Notes: generated from the sequence alone by a model not told the origin. A stretch of DNA of 64,000 nt from CADEGL01 sp050180485 (GCA_050180485.1 JBFXED010000001.1:1-64000); one strand, 5' to 3'. Shown: positions 26,661 to 35,442, numbered from the stretch's first letter. Translations and numbers: made by a program.

Positions 26661-27518
26661 TCAGGCCGTGGCATGAACCGTCACGCCGTTGGCCCAGACG
26701 GGCACGGACGGCGGCAGCGAGACGGGCGGCGTCACGGGGTCCACGGCGTCGAAATCCAGATCGGTATCGGACCCGTAAATGGCTTTCAGCGAAGCGGGAT
26801 CGAGTTGCGCGGCGGGCCCGTCGTAGACGATGGCCCCGTCCTTCATGGCGACGACGCGGCGGCAATAGCGCAGCGCGAAGCCGACCTGATGCAATGAAAC
26901 GACAACCGTGATCCGGTCGGTGCGATTAATCTCGGCCAGAAGCTCCATCACGCGCCGGGCGGATTCGGGATCGAGCGAGGCGATCGGCTCGTCGGCCAAG
27001 ATGATTTTCGCGTTCTGCAGCAAGGTACGGGCGATGGCCGCGCGCTGCTGCTGACCGCCAGACAGCGTGGAAGCGCGCTGATGCGCACAATCCGCAATAC
27101 CGACACGCGCAAGGGCGCGCAGCGCACCCGTGCGGTCGGCGGCGGCGAACAGCCCGAACAGGGTGCGCCACAGCGGCGTGCGGTGAAGCGCGCCCGCTAG
27201 CACGTTGGTGATGACGGTAAGGCGCGGCACCAGGTTGAACTGCTGGAAAACGAAGCCGACTTGGCTACGCAAGGCGCGGACATCGCGCGCCAAGCGACCG
27301 CATTCCTGGACCGACCTGCCGTTGACGGCGACGAGCGATTCGTCCCGGTCTCCGGTCGTCAATCCGGCGACGTGGCGAAGAAGCGTGGACTTGCCGGAAC
27401 CCGACGCGCCGATCAGCGCGACCATCTCTCCTGGCGCGACCGACAGCGAAACATTCTTCAGCGCCCGTTTGCCGGAGCCGAAAGTCTTCGAAAGCTGGAG
27501 AACGTCGATAGCTCGCAT
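26661..27518 (-). CDS. phnC: Phosphonate ABC transporter ATP-binding protein PhnC
   Basis: A 285-residue ATPase. Walker A is GASGSGKSTLL, the Q-loop FVFQQFNLV, the signature LSGGQQQRAAIAR and Walker B KIILADEPIASLDP. The C-terminal 30 residues extend past the usual PhnC end. The ATG at 27516-27518 is preceded by a 103-base leader, with the operator-like palindrome at 27621-27646 that probably controls the phnCDE promoter. Confidence 0.94.
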   Translation of the reverse strand: MRAIDVLQLSKTFGSGKRALKNVSLSVAPGEMVALIGASGSGKSTLLRHVAGLTTGDRDESLVAVNGRSVQECGRLARDVRALRSQVGFVFQQFNLVPRLTVITNVLAGALHRTPLWRTLFGLFAAADRTGALRALARVGIADCAHQRASTLSGGQQQRAAIARTLLQNAKIILADEPIASLDPESARRVMELLAEINRTDRITVVVSLHQVGFALRYCRRVVAMKDGAIVYDGPAAQLDPASLKAIYGSDTDLDFDAVDPVTPPVSLPPSVPVWANGVTVHATA

Positions 27519-27620
27519 GAACTGGTCGCCTAACGTGTGTCGGCCGCGGCTCAAGGCTGCGACGGGGTCACGCTAGCGCCAGTCCATGACAGTCTCGTGA
27601 CTTGTGTCGGGAAAAGCCCA

Positions 27621-27646
27621 CTAGACAAGGTCTGGTGCTTGTCTAG
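27621..27646. promoter_or_regulatory. PhnF operator candidate before phnC
   Basis: CTAGACAAG, eight bases, CTTGTCTAG: perfect 9-base arms. It overlaps the phnF stop codon (27643-27645) and lies about 100 bases before phnC. The half-sites TAGACAA and TTGTCTA, 10 bases apart, are repeated with one mismatch in the phnF-phnG spacer, which points to a shared regulator (PhnF) rather than a terminator; there is no T run. Confidence 0.65.
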
Positions 27647-28383
27647 GCCGGCGTCTCCACCATGAATTGCACCCGGTCGGCCGCGAACCGGGATAGACCG
27701 TATTCGACCGGTAAGCCGCGCGTGTCCACGTTGACGCTTTCCGAGATCAGCACGGGTCGGTTGGGCGCCATATGCAGGTGCTCGGCCTCCTCCGCGGTGG
27801 ATGGGCGCGCCGTCACCCGCGTCCACAGGCGCCGGTAGTCCCTCACACCGGCGCGCGACAGGGCTCGGGAAATGGTTCGGCTGGTTTCGAGAGCCGCGAC
27901 GATGCCGGACATGCGTTCGACGGGATAATGATGCGTCGCCAGGACCAACGGCCGGTCGTCCGCGCGTCCCAGCGTCTCCAGCACGGCGATCGGCGCGCCC
28001 AGCCGGACGCGCAGCGCCTTGGCGATCTCGGCATCGGCCGGTACCTCGAAGACGCGCAGGAAGACATAGCCCGGCCGCTTGCCCTGGCGCGTCAGGTTCT
28101 CGCTGAAGCGGGTGCGCGGGCCGACGGCGTAATCGATGGCGTGCTCGGCCACGATCGCGCCGCGTCCGCGCTGCACATGCACGAGACCGCGCGCGGCCAA
28201 TTCCGCCATCGCGCGGCGAATGGTGTGACGATTGACGCCGAAACGGCGACTGAGTTCTTGCTCGGTTGGAAAGCGCATGCCGGACTTGGGCAGGCCGCGC
28301 GCGATTTCGGACGCCAGCGTGTCCTCGATCTGCCGCCACAAGGCGCGGCCCGCGCCGCGCTCCAATCGAACCCCATCCGCCAT
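27643..28383 (-). CDS. phnF: GntR/HutC-family regulator PhnF
   Basis: A 246-residue repressor: an N-terminal winged helix (about 5-70, with FGVNRHTIRRAMAELAARGLVHVQRGRG) and a C-terminal UTRA effector domain ending VEYGLSRFAADRVQFMV. PhnF proteins of rhizobia begin near GVRLERGAGxALW, so I take the ATG at 28381-28383, though a GTG at 28428 or an ATG at 28422 would add 13-15 residues. It sits between its two likely targets, phnCDE and phnG-N, with an operator candidate on each side. Confidence 0.88.
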   Translation of the reverse strand: MADGVRLERGAGRALWRQIEDTLASEIARGLPKSGMRFPTEQELSRRFGVNRHTIRRAMAELAARGLVHVQRGRGAIVAEHAIDYAVGPRTRFSENLTRQGKRPGYVFLRVFEVPADAEIAKALRVRLGAPIAVLETLGRADDRPLVLATHHYPVERMSGIVAALETSRTISRALSRAGVRDYRRLWTRVTARPSTAEEAEHLHMAPNRPVLISESVNVDTRGLPVEYGLSRFAADRVQFMVETPA

Positions 28384-28454
28384 CGTCAAAAAACCTAAAC
28401 AAAGGCGTGCTGTACTCACCATGCTCACTTTACTAAATTATAAATCTAGATGTC

Positions 28455-28478
28455 TATACAAATTTGAAAGTTTGTCTA
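28455..28478. promoter_or_regulatory. PhnF operator candidate between phnF and phnG
   Basis: TATACAA, ten bases, TTGTCTA on the plus strand. Read on either strand this is the same half-site pair and spacing as the palindrome at 27621-27646, with one mismatch. It abuts the phnG ATG at 28480, so a bound repressor would cover the start of the C-P lyase operon. The surrounding bases are AT-rich, as expected of a divergent promoter. Confidence 0.6.
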
Positions 28479-28479
28479 A

Positions 28480-28941
28480 ATGCTGCCTGCACAACCCCAT
28501 ACCCAAGATCCGGCAGCCGCGCGCAGACGTTGGCTGTCGGTCCTCGCCAAGGCCACGCGCGGCGAGGTGGAGGAAGGCGTTGCCAACCTGCCGGCCGTTC
28601 CCGCCTATCACTTCCTGCGCCGTCCGGAAGCGGGCCTCGTCATGGTGCGCGGGCGCATCGGCGGCACGGGTGGCCCGTTCAACCTGGGCGAGATGACCGT
28701 CACGCGCTGTGCTGTGCAACTCGACGGCGGCGGTGCACCGGGCATCGGCTATGTGGCAGGCCGCGATTCCCGTCACGCGGAGCTGGTCGCTCTCCTAGAC
28801 GCCCTGCTCCAGCGCCGCAATGGCCTCGATCTCGATTCGATCGTCGACCGCCTGGAAGCCGCGCAGACCGCGCGGCGCCAGCGCGCGCAGGCCGACGTCG
28901 CGGCCACCAAGGTCGATTTCTTCACCATGGTGCGGGAGTGA
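28480..28941 (+). CDS. phnG: C-P lyase subunit PhnG
   Basis: A 153-residue subunit of the carbon-phosphorus lyase core complex (PhnGHIJ), which forms ribose-1-methylphosphonate 5-triphosphate and breaks the C-P bond. The family core RRRWLSVLAKATRGEVEE and the MVRGRIGGTGGPFNLGEMTVTRC region are visible. It is the first gene of the plus-strand operon; the ATG follows the operator candidate directly and only a GAAAG could serve as ribosome site. The phnH start follows 4 bases after the stop. Confidence 0.93.
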   Translation: MLPAQPHTQDPAAARRRWLSVLAKATRGEVEEGVANLPAVPAYHFLRRPEAGLVMVRGRIGGTGGPFNLGEMTVTRCAVQLDGGGAPGIGYVAGRDSRHAELVALLDALLQRRNGLDLDSIVDRLEAAQTARRQRAQADVAATKVDFFTMVRE

Positions 28942-28945
28942 CGCC

Positions 28946-29542
28946 ATGAAGAAGACCATGGACCTCTCCATTCCCGCCGCCTTCGCCGATCCGGTGGGCG
29001 ATGCACAGGCCGCGTTCCGGCTGATCTTGGGCTGCATGGCCGAACCGGGAACGGTGCAAACATTGTCCCGCACGCCCGCTACCGTCCCCGGCCTGAGCGC
29101 CGCCGCCGCCGCTGCGGCCCTGTCCCTCGCGGATTTCGAAACGCCGGTCTGGCTCGGACAGAAAAGCAAACCGGCCGCGCCTTGGCTGCGCTTTCATTGC
29201 GGCACACCGATCGTGGACGAACCGGGCCGCGCGCGCTTCGCCCTTGCGGATGCGGGCGAGACGTTGCCCGATCTCGAATCTTTCGACCTGGGCACGGATG
29301 AATTTCCCGACCGCTCGGCGACGCTGATCATCGAGCTTCCGGATCTGCAGACAGGCAAAGGGCTGCGCCTGTCGGGGCCGGGCATTGCGGATACGCACCG
29401 TCTCGAGGCCGCGGGCCTCGTGCCGGCGTTCTGGGCACGGCGCGCCGCGCTTGCGCCGCTGTTCCCGCGCGGCCTGGACCTGATCCTCACTTGCGGCGCG
29501 CGCATGGCCGCGCTGCCCCGTACGACACGCGTGGAGTCTTGA
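28946..29542 (+). CDS. phnH: C-P lyase subunit PhnH
   Basis: A 198-residue subunit of the C-P lyase core. The family motif AFRLILGCMAEPGTVQTL lies at about residue 21, and the C-terminus has RGLDLILTCGARMAALPRTTRVE. The open frame upstream overlaps phnG and carries no homology, so the ATG 28946 (MKKTMDLS) is used. phnI begins 1 base after its stop. Confidence 0.93.
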   Translation: MKKTMDLSIPAAFADPVGDAQAAFRLILGCMAEPGTVQTLSRTPATVPGLSAAAAAAALSLADFETPVWLGQKSKPAAPWLRFHCGTPIVDEPGRARFALADAGETLPDLESFDLGTDEFPDRSATLIIELPDLQTGKGLRLSGPGIADTHRLEAAGLVPAFWARRAALAPLFPRGLDLILTCGARMAALPRTTRVES

Positions 29543-29543
29543 G

Positions 29544-30653
29544 ATGTATGTCGCAGTCAAAGGCGGCGAACGCGCCATCGATGCCGCGCACGAATTGCTC
29601 GCCCGCGCGCGCCGCGGCGATCCCGCCGTGCCGGAGCTGACGGTCGCGCAAATCGAACAGCAGATGTCGCTCGCCGTCACCCGCGTGATGGCCGAAGGCT
29701 CGGTTTACGACCCGGCGCTGGCTGCGCTCGCGATCAAGCAGGCGCGCGGCGATCTTCTGGAAGCGATCTTCCTTCTGCGCGCCTACCGCACCACGCTGCC
29801 GCGCTTCGCGGCGTCCGTGCCCGTCGACACCACATCGATGGCCGCGCGCCGGCGCGTTTCGGCGACGTTCAAGGATTTGCCCGGCGGCCAGATGCTGGGC
29901 GCGACGTTCGACTACACCCACCGTCTGCTCGATTTCGCACTGGCCGAACCCGCGAAGATCAACAACGGTCCCGCGCACGAAGCCGATGCGGACGGCGCGG
30001 ACGCCAATCCCCAGCCCCGCGCGCTGGCGTTCCTGGAAGCCGAGGGTCTGATCGAACGCGCGCCCGAGGCCGACGGCGCGCCGACGCCGGATCTCACGCG
30101 CGACCCTCTCACCTTCCCGGCGCCCCGCGCCGTGCGGCTGCAAGGCCTCGCGCGCGGCGACGAGGGGTTCCTGCTTGGTCTTGGCTATTCCACCCAGCGC
30201 GGCTATGCGCGTAACCATCCCTTCGCTGGCGAAATCCGAATCGGTGAGGTGGATGTCGAGATCGAGCCGGAGGATCTGGGGTTCCCGATCGCGATCGGCG
30301 CGATCACCGTGACCGAGTGCGAGACGGTGAATCAGTTCAAGGGCTCGGCCACCCAGCCCGCCCAGTTCACGCGCGGCTATGGCTTGGTCTTCGGCGAGAA
30401 CGAGCGCAAGGCGATGGCCATGGCGCTGGTCGACCGGGCGCTGCGCGCGACGGAATTAGGCGAGAGCGTCACCGCTCCGGCGCAGGACCAGGAATTCGTC
30501 CTCTACCACGCCGACAACGTCGAAGCGTCCGGCTTCGTCCAGCACCTGAAGCTGCCGCACTACGTCGATTTCCAATCGGAGCTGAACATCGTGCGGCGCA
30601 TCCGCGCCGGCACGGCCAGCGCCGATGCGCCCGACATGCCCGAGGATCGGTGA
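29544..30653 (+). CDS. phnI: C-P lyase subunit PhnI
   Basis: A 369-residue subunit that, with PhnG, H, L, attaches the phosphonate to the ribose of ATP. It begins MYVAVKGGERAIDAAHELL as PhnI proteins do, and has the conserved ESGRYS-like stretch replaced by GGQMLGATFDYTHRLLDFAL. The central GLGYSTQRGYARNHPFAGEIRIG and the final QEFVLYHADNVEASGFVQHLKLPHYVDF region match the family. phnJ begins one base after its stop. Confidence 0.93.
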   Translation: MYVAVKGGERAIDAAHELLARARRGDPAVPELTVAQIEQQMSLAVTRVMAEGSVYDPALAALAIKQARGDLLEAIFLLRAYRTTLPRFAASVPVDTTSMAARRRVSATFKDLPGGQMLGATFDYTHRLLDFALAEPAKINNGPAHEADADGADANPQPRALAFLEAEGLIERAPEADGAPTPDLTRDPLTFPAPRAVRLQGLARGDEGFLLGLGYSTQRGYARNHPFAGEIRIGEVDVEIEPEDLGFPIAIGAITVTECETVNQFKGSATQPAQFTRGYGLVFGENERKAMAMALVDRALRATELGESVTAPAQDQEFVLYHADNVEASGFVQHLKLPHYVDFQSELNIVRRIRAGTASADAPDMPEDR

Positions 30654-30654
30654 A

Positions 30655-31530
30655 ATGGAATCCGGTTACAACTTCGCATACCTGGACGAGCAGACCAAGC
30701 GGATGATCCGCCGCGCCATCCTGAAGGCCGTGGCGATCCCCGGTTACCAGGCGCCCTTCGCCAGCCGCGAGATGCCCCTGCCCTTCGGATGGGGCACGGG
30801 CGGCATTCAGATCACGGCCAGCATCATCGGCCGCGATGACGTGCTGAAGGTGATCGACCAGGGCGCAGACGACACCACCAACGCCGTTTCGATCCGCCGC
30901 TTCTTCGCCCGCACCGCCGCGGTCGAGACCACCATGCGCACCACGGACGCGACCGTGATCCAGACTAGGCACCGGATGCCCGAGACCCCGCTGAGGGCCG
31001 GGCAGATCATGGTCTTCCAAGTGCCGATCCCCGAACCCTTGCGTTGGCTCGAACCGCGCGAGGCGGAGACGCGGCGCATGCACGCGCACGCCGACTACTC
31101 GGTCATGTACGTGAAGCTTTACGAAGACATCGCGCGCCTCGGGCACACCGAGACGTCGTACGACTATCCGGTCGTGGTCGACGGCCGTTACCTGATGCGC
31201 CCATCGCCGATCCCCAAATTCGACAATCCGAAGCTCGACCGCTGCCCTGCCCTGCTTCTGTTCGGCGCCGGGCGCGAGAAGCGCATCTACGCGGTGCCGC
31301 CTTACACCTCGGTCAAGAGTCTGGAGTTCAAGGACCATCCGTTCCGCATCGAAAGCTGGGACGAGAACTGCGCCCTCTGCGGCGCGTCGGACAGTTTCCT
31401 CGACGAGATCATCGTCGACGACCAGGGCGGCCGGATGTTCGTGTGCTCGGATACGGATTACTGCGGTCACCGCCGCGGCGAGACGGAACACGCGCATGCC
31501 GAACCGGCCAGCGCGGGAGAACGGCCATGA
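30655..31530 (+). CDS. phnJ: C-P lyase radical-SAM subunit PhnJ
   Basis: A 291-residue radical-SAM-type lyase that cuts the C-P bond. It starts GYNFAYLDEQTKRMIRRAILKAVAIPGYQ. The cluster and catalytic cysteines are kept in the unusual PhnJ order: ENCALCGASDSFLDE (CxxC), then MFVCSDTDYCGH, so the iron-sulfur site and the thiyl-radical cysteine are present. It overlaps phnK by 4 bases (ATGA). I start at ATG 30655, not 10 codons earlier. Confidence 0.95.
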   Translation: MESGYNFAYLDEQTKRMIRRAILKAVAIPGYQAPFASREMPLPFGWGTGGIQITASIIGRDDVLKVIDQGADDTTNAVSIRRFFARTAAVETTMRTTDATVIQTRHRMPETPLRAGQIMVFQVPIPEPLRWLEPREAETRRMHAHADYSVMYVKLYEDIARLGHTETSYDYPVVVDGRYLMRPSPIPKFDNPKLDRCPALLLFGAGREKRIYAVPPYTSVKSLEFKDHPFRIESWDENCALCGASDSFLDEIIVDDQGGRMFVCSDTDYCGHRRGETEHAHAEPASAGERP

Positions 31531-32345
31531 ACGTGATGCTGGCCGAACGTCCCGCGCCCGTTCCCGCCGTGACCGATGCGCCGATCCTGTCCGTGACCGG
31601 CCTCTCCAAGCTCTATGGCGGCCGCGCCGCGTGCGCCGATGTCGGATTTGATTTGTGGCCGGGCGAGGTGCTAGCGATCGTCGGCGAATCGGGCGCCGGC
31701 AAAACGACCGTCCTCAAATGCCTGTCGGGCCAGACGGCGCCGGATACGGGCGCCGCCCTCTTCGCGCGTCGCGACGGCGATGCGGCCGATCTTTTCCGCA
31801 TGGCGGATTCCGAACGCCGCCGCCTGGCGCGCATGGATCTGGGCATCGTTCACCAGAATCCGCGCGACGGCTTGCGCTTCGGCGTCAGCGCCGGCGCCAA
31901 CGTCGGCGAGCGGCTGATGGAAGCCGGCGCGCGTCACTACGGCGACATCCGCGAAGAAGCCGCCGCATGGCTCGAACGCCTGGAGATGGATGCGGGCCGC
32001 ATGGACGACCTGCCGCATACGTTTTCCGGCGGCATGCAGCAGCGGCTGCAGATCGCGCGCACGCTTGTGACCCGCCCGCGCCTCGTCTTCATGGACGAGC
32101 CGACCGGCGGCCTCGACGTTTCAGTGCAGGCGCGGCTGCTCGATCTTCTGCGCGGGCTTGTCCGCGATCTCGGCCTTTCGGTCATCCTGGTGACCCACGA
32201 CCTGGCGGTGGCGCGGCTTCTGGCCGACCGGCTGATCGTCATGCGCGGCGGCTATGTCGTCGAATCCGGCCTGATCGACCAGGTCTTGGACGATCCGCAA
32301 GAGCCCTACACCCAGCTTCTCGTTTCCTCCGTGCTCCCGGTGTGA
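31527..32345 (+). CDS. phnK: C-P lyase accessory ATPase PhnK
   Basis: A 272-residue ABC-type ATPase that binds the C-P lyase core. Walker A is GESGAGKTTVLKC; the signature is FSGGMQQRLQIAR and Walker B RLVFMDEPTGGLD. The extension LLVSSVLPV at the end matches the family. It lacks membrane segments and is not a transporter. The start ATG overlaps the phnJ stop. The stop overlaps the phnL GTG (GTGTGA). Confidence 0.93.
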   Translation: MNVMLAERPAPVPAVTDAPILSVTGLSKLYGGRAACADVGFDLWPGEVLAIVGESGAGKTTVLKCLSGQTAPDTGAALFARRDGDAADLFRMADSERRRLARMDLGIVHQNPRDGLRFGVSAGANVGERLMEAGARHYGDIREEAAAWLERLEMDAGRMDDLPHTFSGGMQQRLQIARTLVTRPRLVFMDEPTGGLDVSVQARLLDLLRGLVRDLGLSVILVTHDLAVARLLADRLIVMRGGYVVESGLIDQVLDDPQEPYTQLLVSSVLPV

Positions 32346-33040
32346 TCGTGGCCGACATCCTTCACATCTCGGGTCTCGGCAAAACATTCCGCCTGCACAA
32401 CCAGGGCGGCGCGGAGCTGCGCGTGCTGACAGGCATCGACCTGGCCGCAGCGGCGGGGGAATGCGTGGTGCTGAGCGGCCCCTCGGGTGCGGGCAAATCC
32501 ACGCTCCTGCGCTGCGTCTATGGCAACTATCTGGCCAGCGCCGGGCGCATCCAGGTGCGCCACGAAGGTGAAATGGTCGATGTGACCACGGCCGCCCACC
32601 GCGCGATCCTGACCATGCGCCGCCGAACCATCGGCTATGTCAGCCAGTTCCTGCGCGCGATTCCGCGCGTCACCACCCTCGACGTCGTGGCCGAGCCGCT
32701 GTTGCGCGTGGGCATGGCGCAAGACGCCGCGCGGGCGCGGGCAGGTGCGTTGCTCGAACGCCTGGCCGTGCCGTCACGCATGTGGTCGCTGGCGCCACAG
32801 ACCTTCTCCGGTGGCGAGCAGCAGCGGGTCAATCTGGCCCGCGCCTTCGCGGTCGAATACCCGATCCTGCTGCTCGATGAGCCGACGGCCTCGCTCGACA
32901 GCGAGAACAGCGAGCGCGTGGCCGACCTGATCGACGAAGCGCGCGGCCGGGGCGCGGCCATCCTCGGCGTCTTTCACAACATGGAGCTCGGCCGCCGGGT
33001 CGGCACGCGCTTCTTTCCCATGATCCCGGACGCAGCATAA
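32342..33040 (+). CDS. phnL: C-P lyase accessory ATPase PhnL
   Basis: A 232-residue ABC-type ATPase needed with PhnG, H, I for transfer of the phosphonate to ribose. Walker A GPSGAGKSTLLRC, the loop IGYVSQFLRAIPRV typical of PhnL, signature FSGGEQQRVNLAR and Walker B ILLLDEPTASLD are visible. The GTG start overlaps the phnK stop; the next GTG (32348) is a possible alternative. phnM starts 2 bases after the stop. Confidence 0.93.
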   Translation: MIVADILHISGLGKTFRLHNQGGAELRVLTGIDLAAAAGECVVLSGPSGAGKSTLLRCVYGNYLASAGRIQVRHEGEMVDVTTAAHRAILTMRRRTIGYVSQFLRAIPRVTTLDVVAEPLLRVGMAQDAARARAGALLERLAVPSRMWSLAPQTFSGGEQQRVNLARAFAVEYPILLLDEPTASLDSENSERVADLIDEARGRGAAILGVFHNMELGRRVGTRFFPMIPDAA

Positions 33041-33042
33041 CG

Positions 33043-34185
33043 ATGGAATGCGTTTTCACGAACGGGCATCTGGTGACCCCGGCCGAGGTCATCGCTAACG
33101 GTACGTTGGCCGTCCAGGCGGATCGAATCGTCTCAGTCGAAACCGGCGTCAGCGCGCTTGCCAGCGCGGTCGACCTGGAGGGCGACTATCTGTTGCCCGG
33201 GTTGGTCGAGCTGCATACGGACAATCTGGAACGTCACATGTCGCCGCGTCCGGGCGTTCATTGGCCGACGATCGGCGCCGTGCTAGCCCACGACGCCCAG
33301 ATGGCGGCGGCCGGTATCACCACGGTGCTGGACGCCTTGCGCTTGGGCGACGCGTTCGAGGGCTGCGCCGAGCTGGAATCCGTGACGAGGCCGCTCGAAG
33401 CCATCGTCCGTGCCGAGGCCGCCGGCGCCACCCGCGCCGCCCACTTCCTTCACCTGCGCTGCGAGATCGGCTGCGCCGAGACGCTGGAGCTGTTCCACCA
33501 ACTCGTCGACACGCCCAGTCTTCGCCTGGTCTCGGTGATGGACCACACGCCGGGACAGCGGCAGTTCGTCGACTCGGAGAAGTTGCGCTTCTACTACACG
33601 AAGAAATACAGCATGACCGACGCCGAGTTCGATACGTTCTCGGCCCATCGCGTCGAGGCCAGCGCGCGTTACGCCGCGCGCCACCGGACGGAGATCGTGG
33701 GGCTGACGCGCATGCGCGGCCGCGCCTTGGCCAGTCACGACGACGCCACGCCCGACCACGTCGCCGAGGCCGTGCGCGACGGCATGACGGTGGCGGAGTT
33801 TCCGACCACGCTGACGGCCGCGCGCGCCTCCCACGACAACGGCCTGGCCGTCATGGTGGGCGGCCCGAACCTCGTGCTGGGCGCGTCCCATTCCGGCAAC
33901 ATCGCCGCGCGCGAACTGGCCTGCGCCGGCTGCGTCGATATCGTGTCGTCCGATTATGTGCCCAACAGCCTGATGCAGGCCGCGTTCAAGCTGGTCGACA
34001 CGCCCATCGGCCTCGATCTTCCGGCTGCGATGCGGACGGTCTCCCTCAATCCCGCGCGCTCGGTCGGGTTGGGCGATCGCGGCGCCTTGGAACCCGGCCA
34101 GCGCGCGGATCTGGTGCGCGTGCGAGTCTTGGACGGCGAGCCGGTGGTGCGCGGCGTATGGCGCGGCGGCGCCCGCGTGGTCTGA
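33043..34185 (+). CDS. phnM: Ribose-1-methylphosphonate 5-triphosphate diphosphatase PhnM
   Basis: A 380-residue amidohydrolase that removes pyrophosphate from the C-P lyase intermediate. Metal-site motifs LHTDNLERHMSPRPGVHWP, ALASHDDATPDHV and VSSDYVPNSLM are intact, and MDHTPGQRQF is the canonical PhnM segment. It is the operon-internal copy; a diverged paralogue lies at 23559. The start ATG is 2 bases after phnL. Confidence 0.94.
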   Translation: MECVFTNGHLVTPAEVIANGTLAVQADRIVSVETGVSALASAVDLEGDYLLPGLVELHTDNLERHMSPRPGVHWPTIGAVLAHDAQMAAAGITTVLDALRLGDAFEGCAELESVTRPLEAIVRAEAAGATRAAHFLHLRCEIGCAETLELFHQLVDTPSLRLVSVMDHTPGQRQFVDSEKLRFYYTKKYSMTDAEFDTFSAHRVEASARYAARHRTEIVGLTRMRGRALASHDDATPDHVAEAVRDGMTVAEFPTTLTAARASHDNGLAVMVGGPNLVLGASHSGNIAARELACAGCVDIVSSDYVPNSLMQAAFKLVDTPIGLDLPAAMRTVSLNPARSVGLGDRGALEPGQRADLVRVRVLDGEPVVRGVWRGGARVV

Positions 34186-34189
34186 ACCG

Positions 34190-34741
34190 TTGGCCGGCCG
34201 CCTCGTCTATGTCATGGGCCCATCGGGGGCGGGCAAGGATACGCTCCTGAAACATGCCCGTGCGCGGCTGGCGGGCTCGCCTATTCTGTTCGCGCACCGC
34301 TACATCACGCGCACGCCCATCGCGGGCGACGAGAATTTCATTTCGTTGAGCGAACGGGAGTTCGAGGCGCGCCTGGATTTGTTCGCCTTCCATTGGGCCG
34401 CCCACGGAAATCGCTATGGCATCGGCATCGAGGTCGAGCGCTGGCGCGAAAGAGGGCGTACGGTCGTCATCAGTGGCAGCCGCGAGCATTTCGTCCGCGA
34501 TCTCACGGGTCGGCCGGACGTGCTGCCCGTGCTCGTCACAGCCCCCGCCGCCATCCTGGCCGCTCGTCTCGCGGCGCGTGGCCGGGAAGACGGCCAGGTC
34601 GCAGCATTGCGGCTTTGGCGCTCGAACACGATCGAGACGGAGCATCCGCGCCTGGTGCGGATCGAAAACACCGGCACGCCGGCCAAAGCCGGAGACCGTC
34701 TGGCCGCGGTCATCGCGGCATGCGCAACGGAACCCGTTTGA
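34190..34741 (+). CDS. phnN: Ribose 1,5-bisphosphate phosphokinase PhnN
   Basis: A 183-residue kinase of the guanylate-kinase-like fold that makes PRPP from ribose 1,5-bisphosphate. P-loop is VYVMGPSGAGKDTLL (about residues 6-20); HRYITRTPIAGDENFISLSEREF is the family lid/base region. The start is a TTG, 4 bases after the phnM stop. Its 3' end overlaps the convergent DUF1045 gene by 32 bases. Confidence 0.92.
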   Translation: MAGRLVYVMGPSGAGKDTLLKHARARLAGSPILFAHRYITRTPIAGDENFISLSEREFEARLDLFAFHWAAHGNRYGIGIEVERWRERGRTVVISGSREHFVRDLTGRPDVLPVLVTAPAAILAARLAARGREDGQVAALRLWRSNTIETEHPRLVRIENTGTPAKAGDRLAAVIAACATEPV

Positions 34742-35402
34742 GCAGGACGAAATCGTCTCCCTGCGACGGCTCGACGACGACGGACAAGGACGCGACCGGC
34801 ACCGGACGATTCGCGACCTGTTCGGCCAGGGCGTTCAAAACGGGCATCAGCCGCTCGCGCGTTGTTGCGTCCAGGCTGCCCGTCAGCGTCATGTGAAAGC
34901 GGTATTCGTCGAAAACATAAGGGTAGCCCCAACGAACCAGCAGCGCGTCCTGTGCCGCCGTCAGGCGCGCGGCGCGTCGGCGCGTCAGCTCGCTTTCGCT
35001 CGGCGGCGCGCGGAATTCATCCAGCGCGGCGACGCATGAATCGGCCAGCGCGTTGATGCGAGGGTGCGGCATTGCCGGGGCAAGCGCGAGGAAACGGCCG
35101 ATCGCGGCCAAGCGCAATGGCGGCAACGCGAAGGTCATATCCGTACTCGCCAGATGCGCCACAGCATCCAGCAGCTGCGCCTCCGTGCGTCCTTGCGCCA
35201 GGGCGAACGGCGGCTTGAGGGTGGCATGGAACCCATAGCGGCGCGGCTCGGCCGTCAGGGCGCTCAGCGCGCCCGAGTCGAATCCGGGAACCGGCGCTTG
35301 CGCGACCGCGCGGTTGGATTCGACATCCCGCCCCAGCCAGGAAGCACCGAAATGCGCCAATGCTGTGTCGGATTCGGGAATGAAGTAGATCGCATAGCGC
35401 AT
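34710..35402 (-). CDS. DUF1045 phosphonate-metabolism protein, 2H phosphoesterase-like
   Basis: A 230-residue protein of a family found in C-P lyase operons. Two HxT motifs (YGFHATLKPPF and YRFHMTLTG) define the 2H phosphoesterase fold, which acts on cyclic phosphates. Because phnP, the usual ribose cyclic phosphodiesterase, is absent from this island, this protein is a candidate for handling the cyclic intermediate; that is inference. It begins near tRNA-Arg and runs convergent to phnN with a 32-base overlap. Confidence 0.85.
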   Translation of the reverse strand: MRYAIYFIPESDTALAHFGASWLGRDVESNRAVAQAPVPGFDSGALSALTAEPRRYGFHATLKPPFALAQGRTEAQLLDAVAHLASTDMTFALPPLRLAAIGRFLALAPAMPHPRINALADSCVAALDEFRAPPSESELTRRRAARLTAAQDALLVRWGYPYVFDEYRFHMTLTGSLDATTRERLMPVLNALAEQVANRPVPVASLSVVVEPSQGDDFVLLKRVPLRMPR

Positions 35403-35442
35403 CGGGCGCCGCGGAATTCTATCGGATCAGCACGTTAGATAT

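Noticed and set aside
27621..27646. Palindrome as a terminator of phnF
   Set aside because: No T run follows, and the same half-sites with the same spacing occur before phnG, which fits an operator better.
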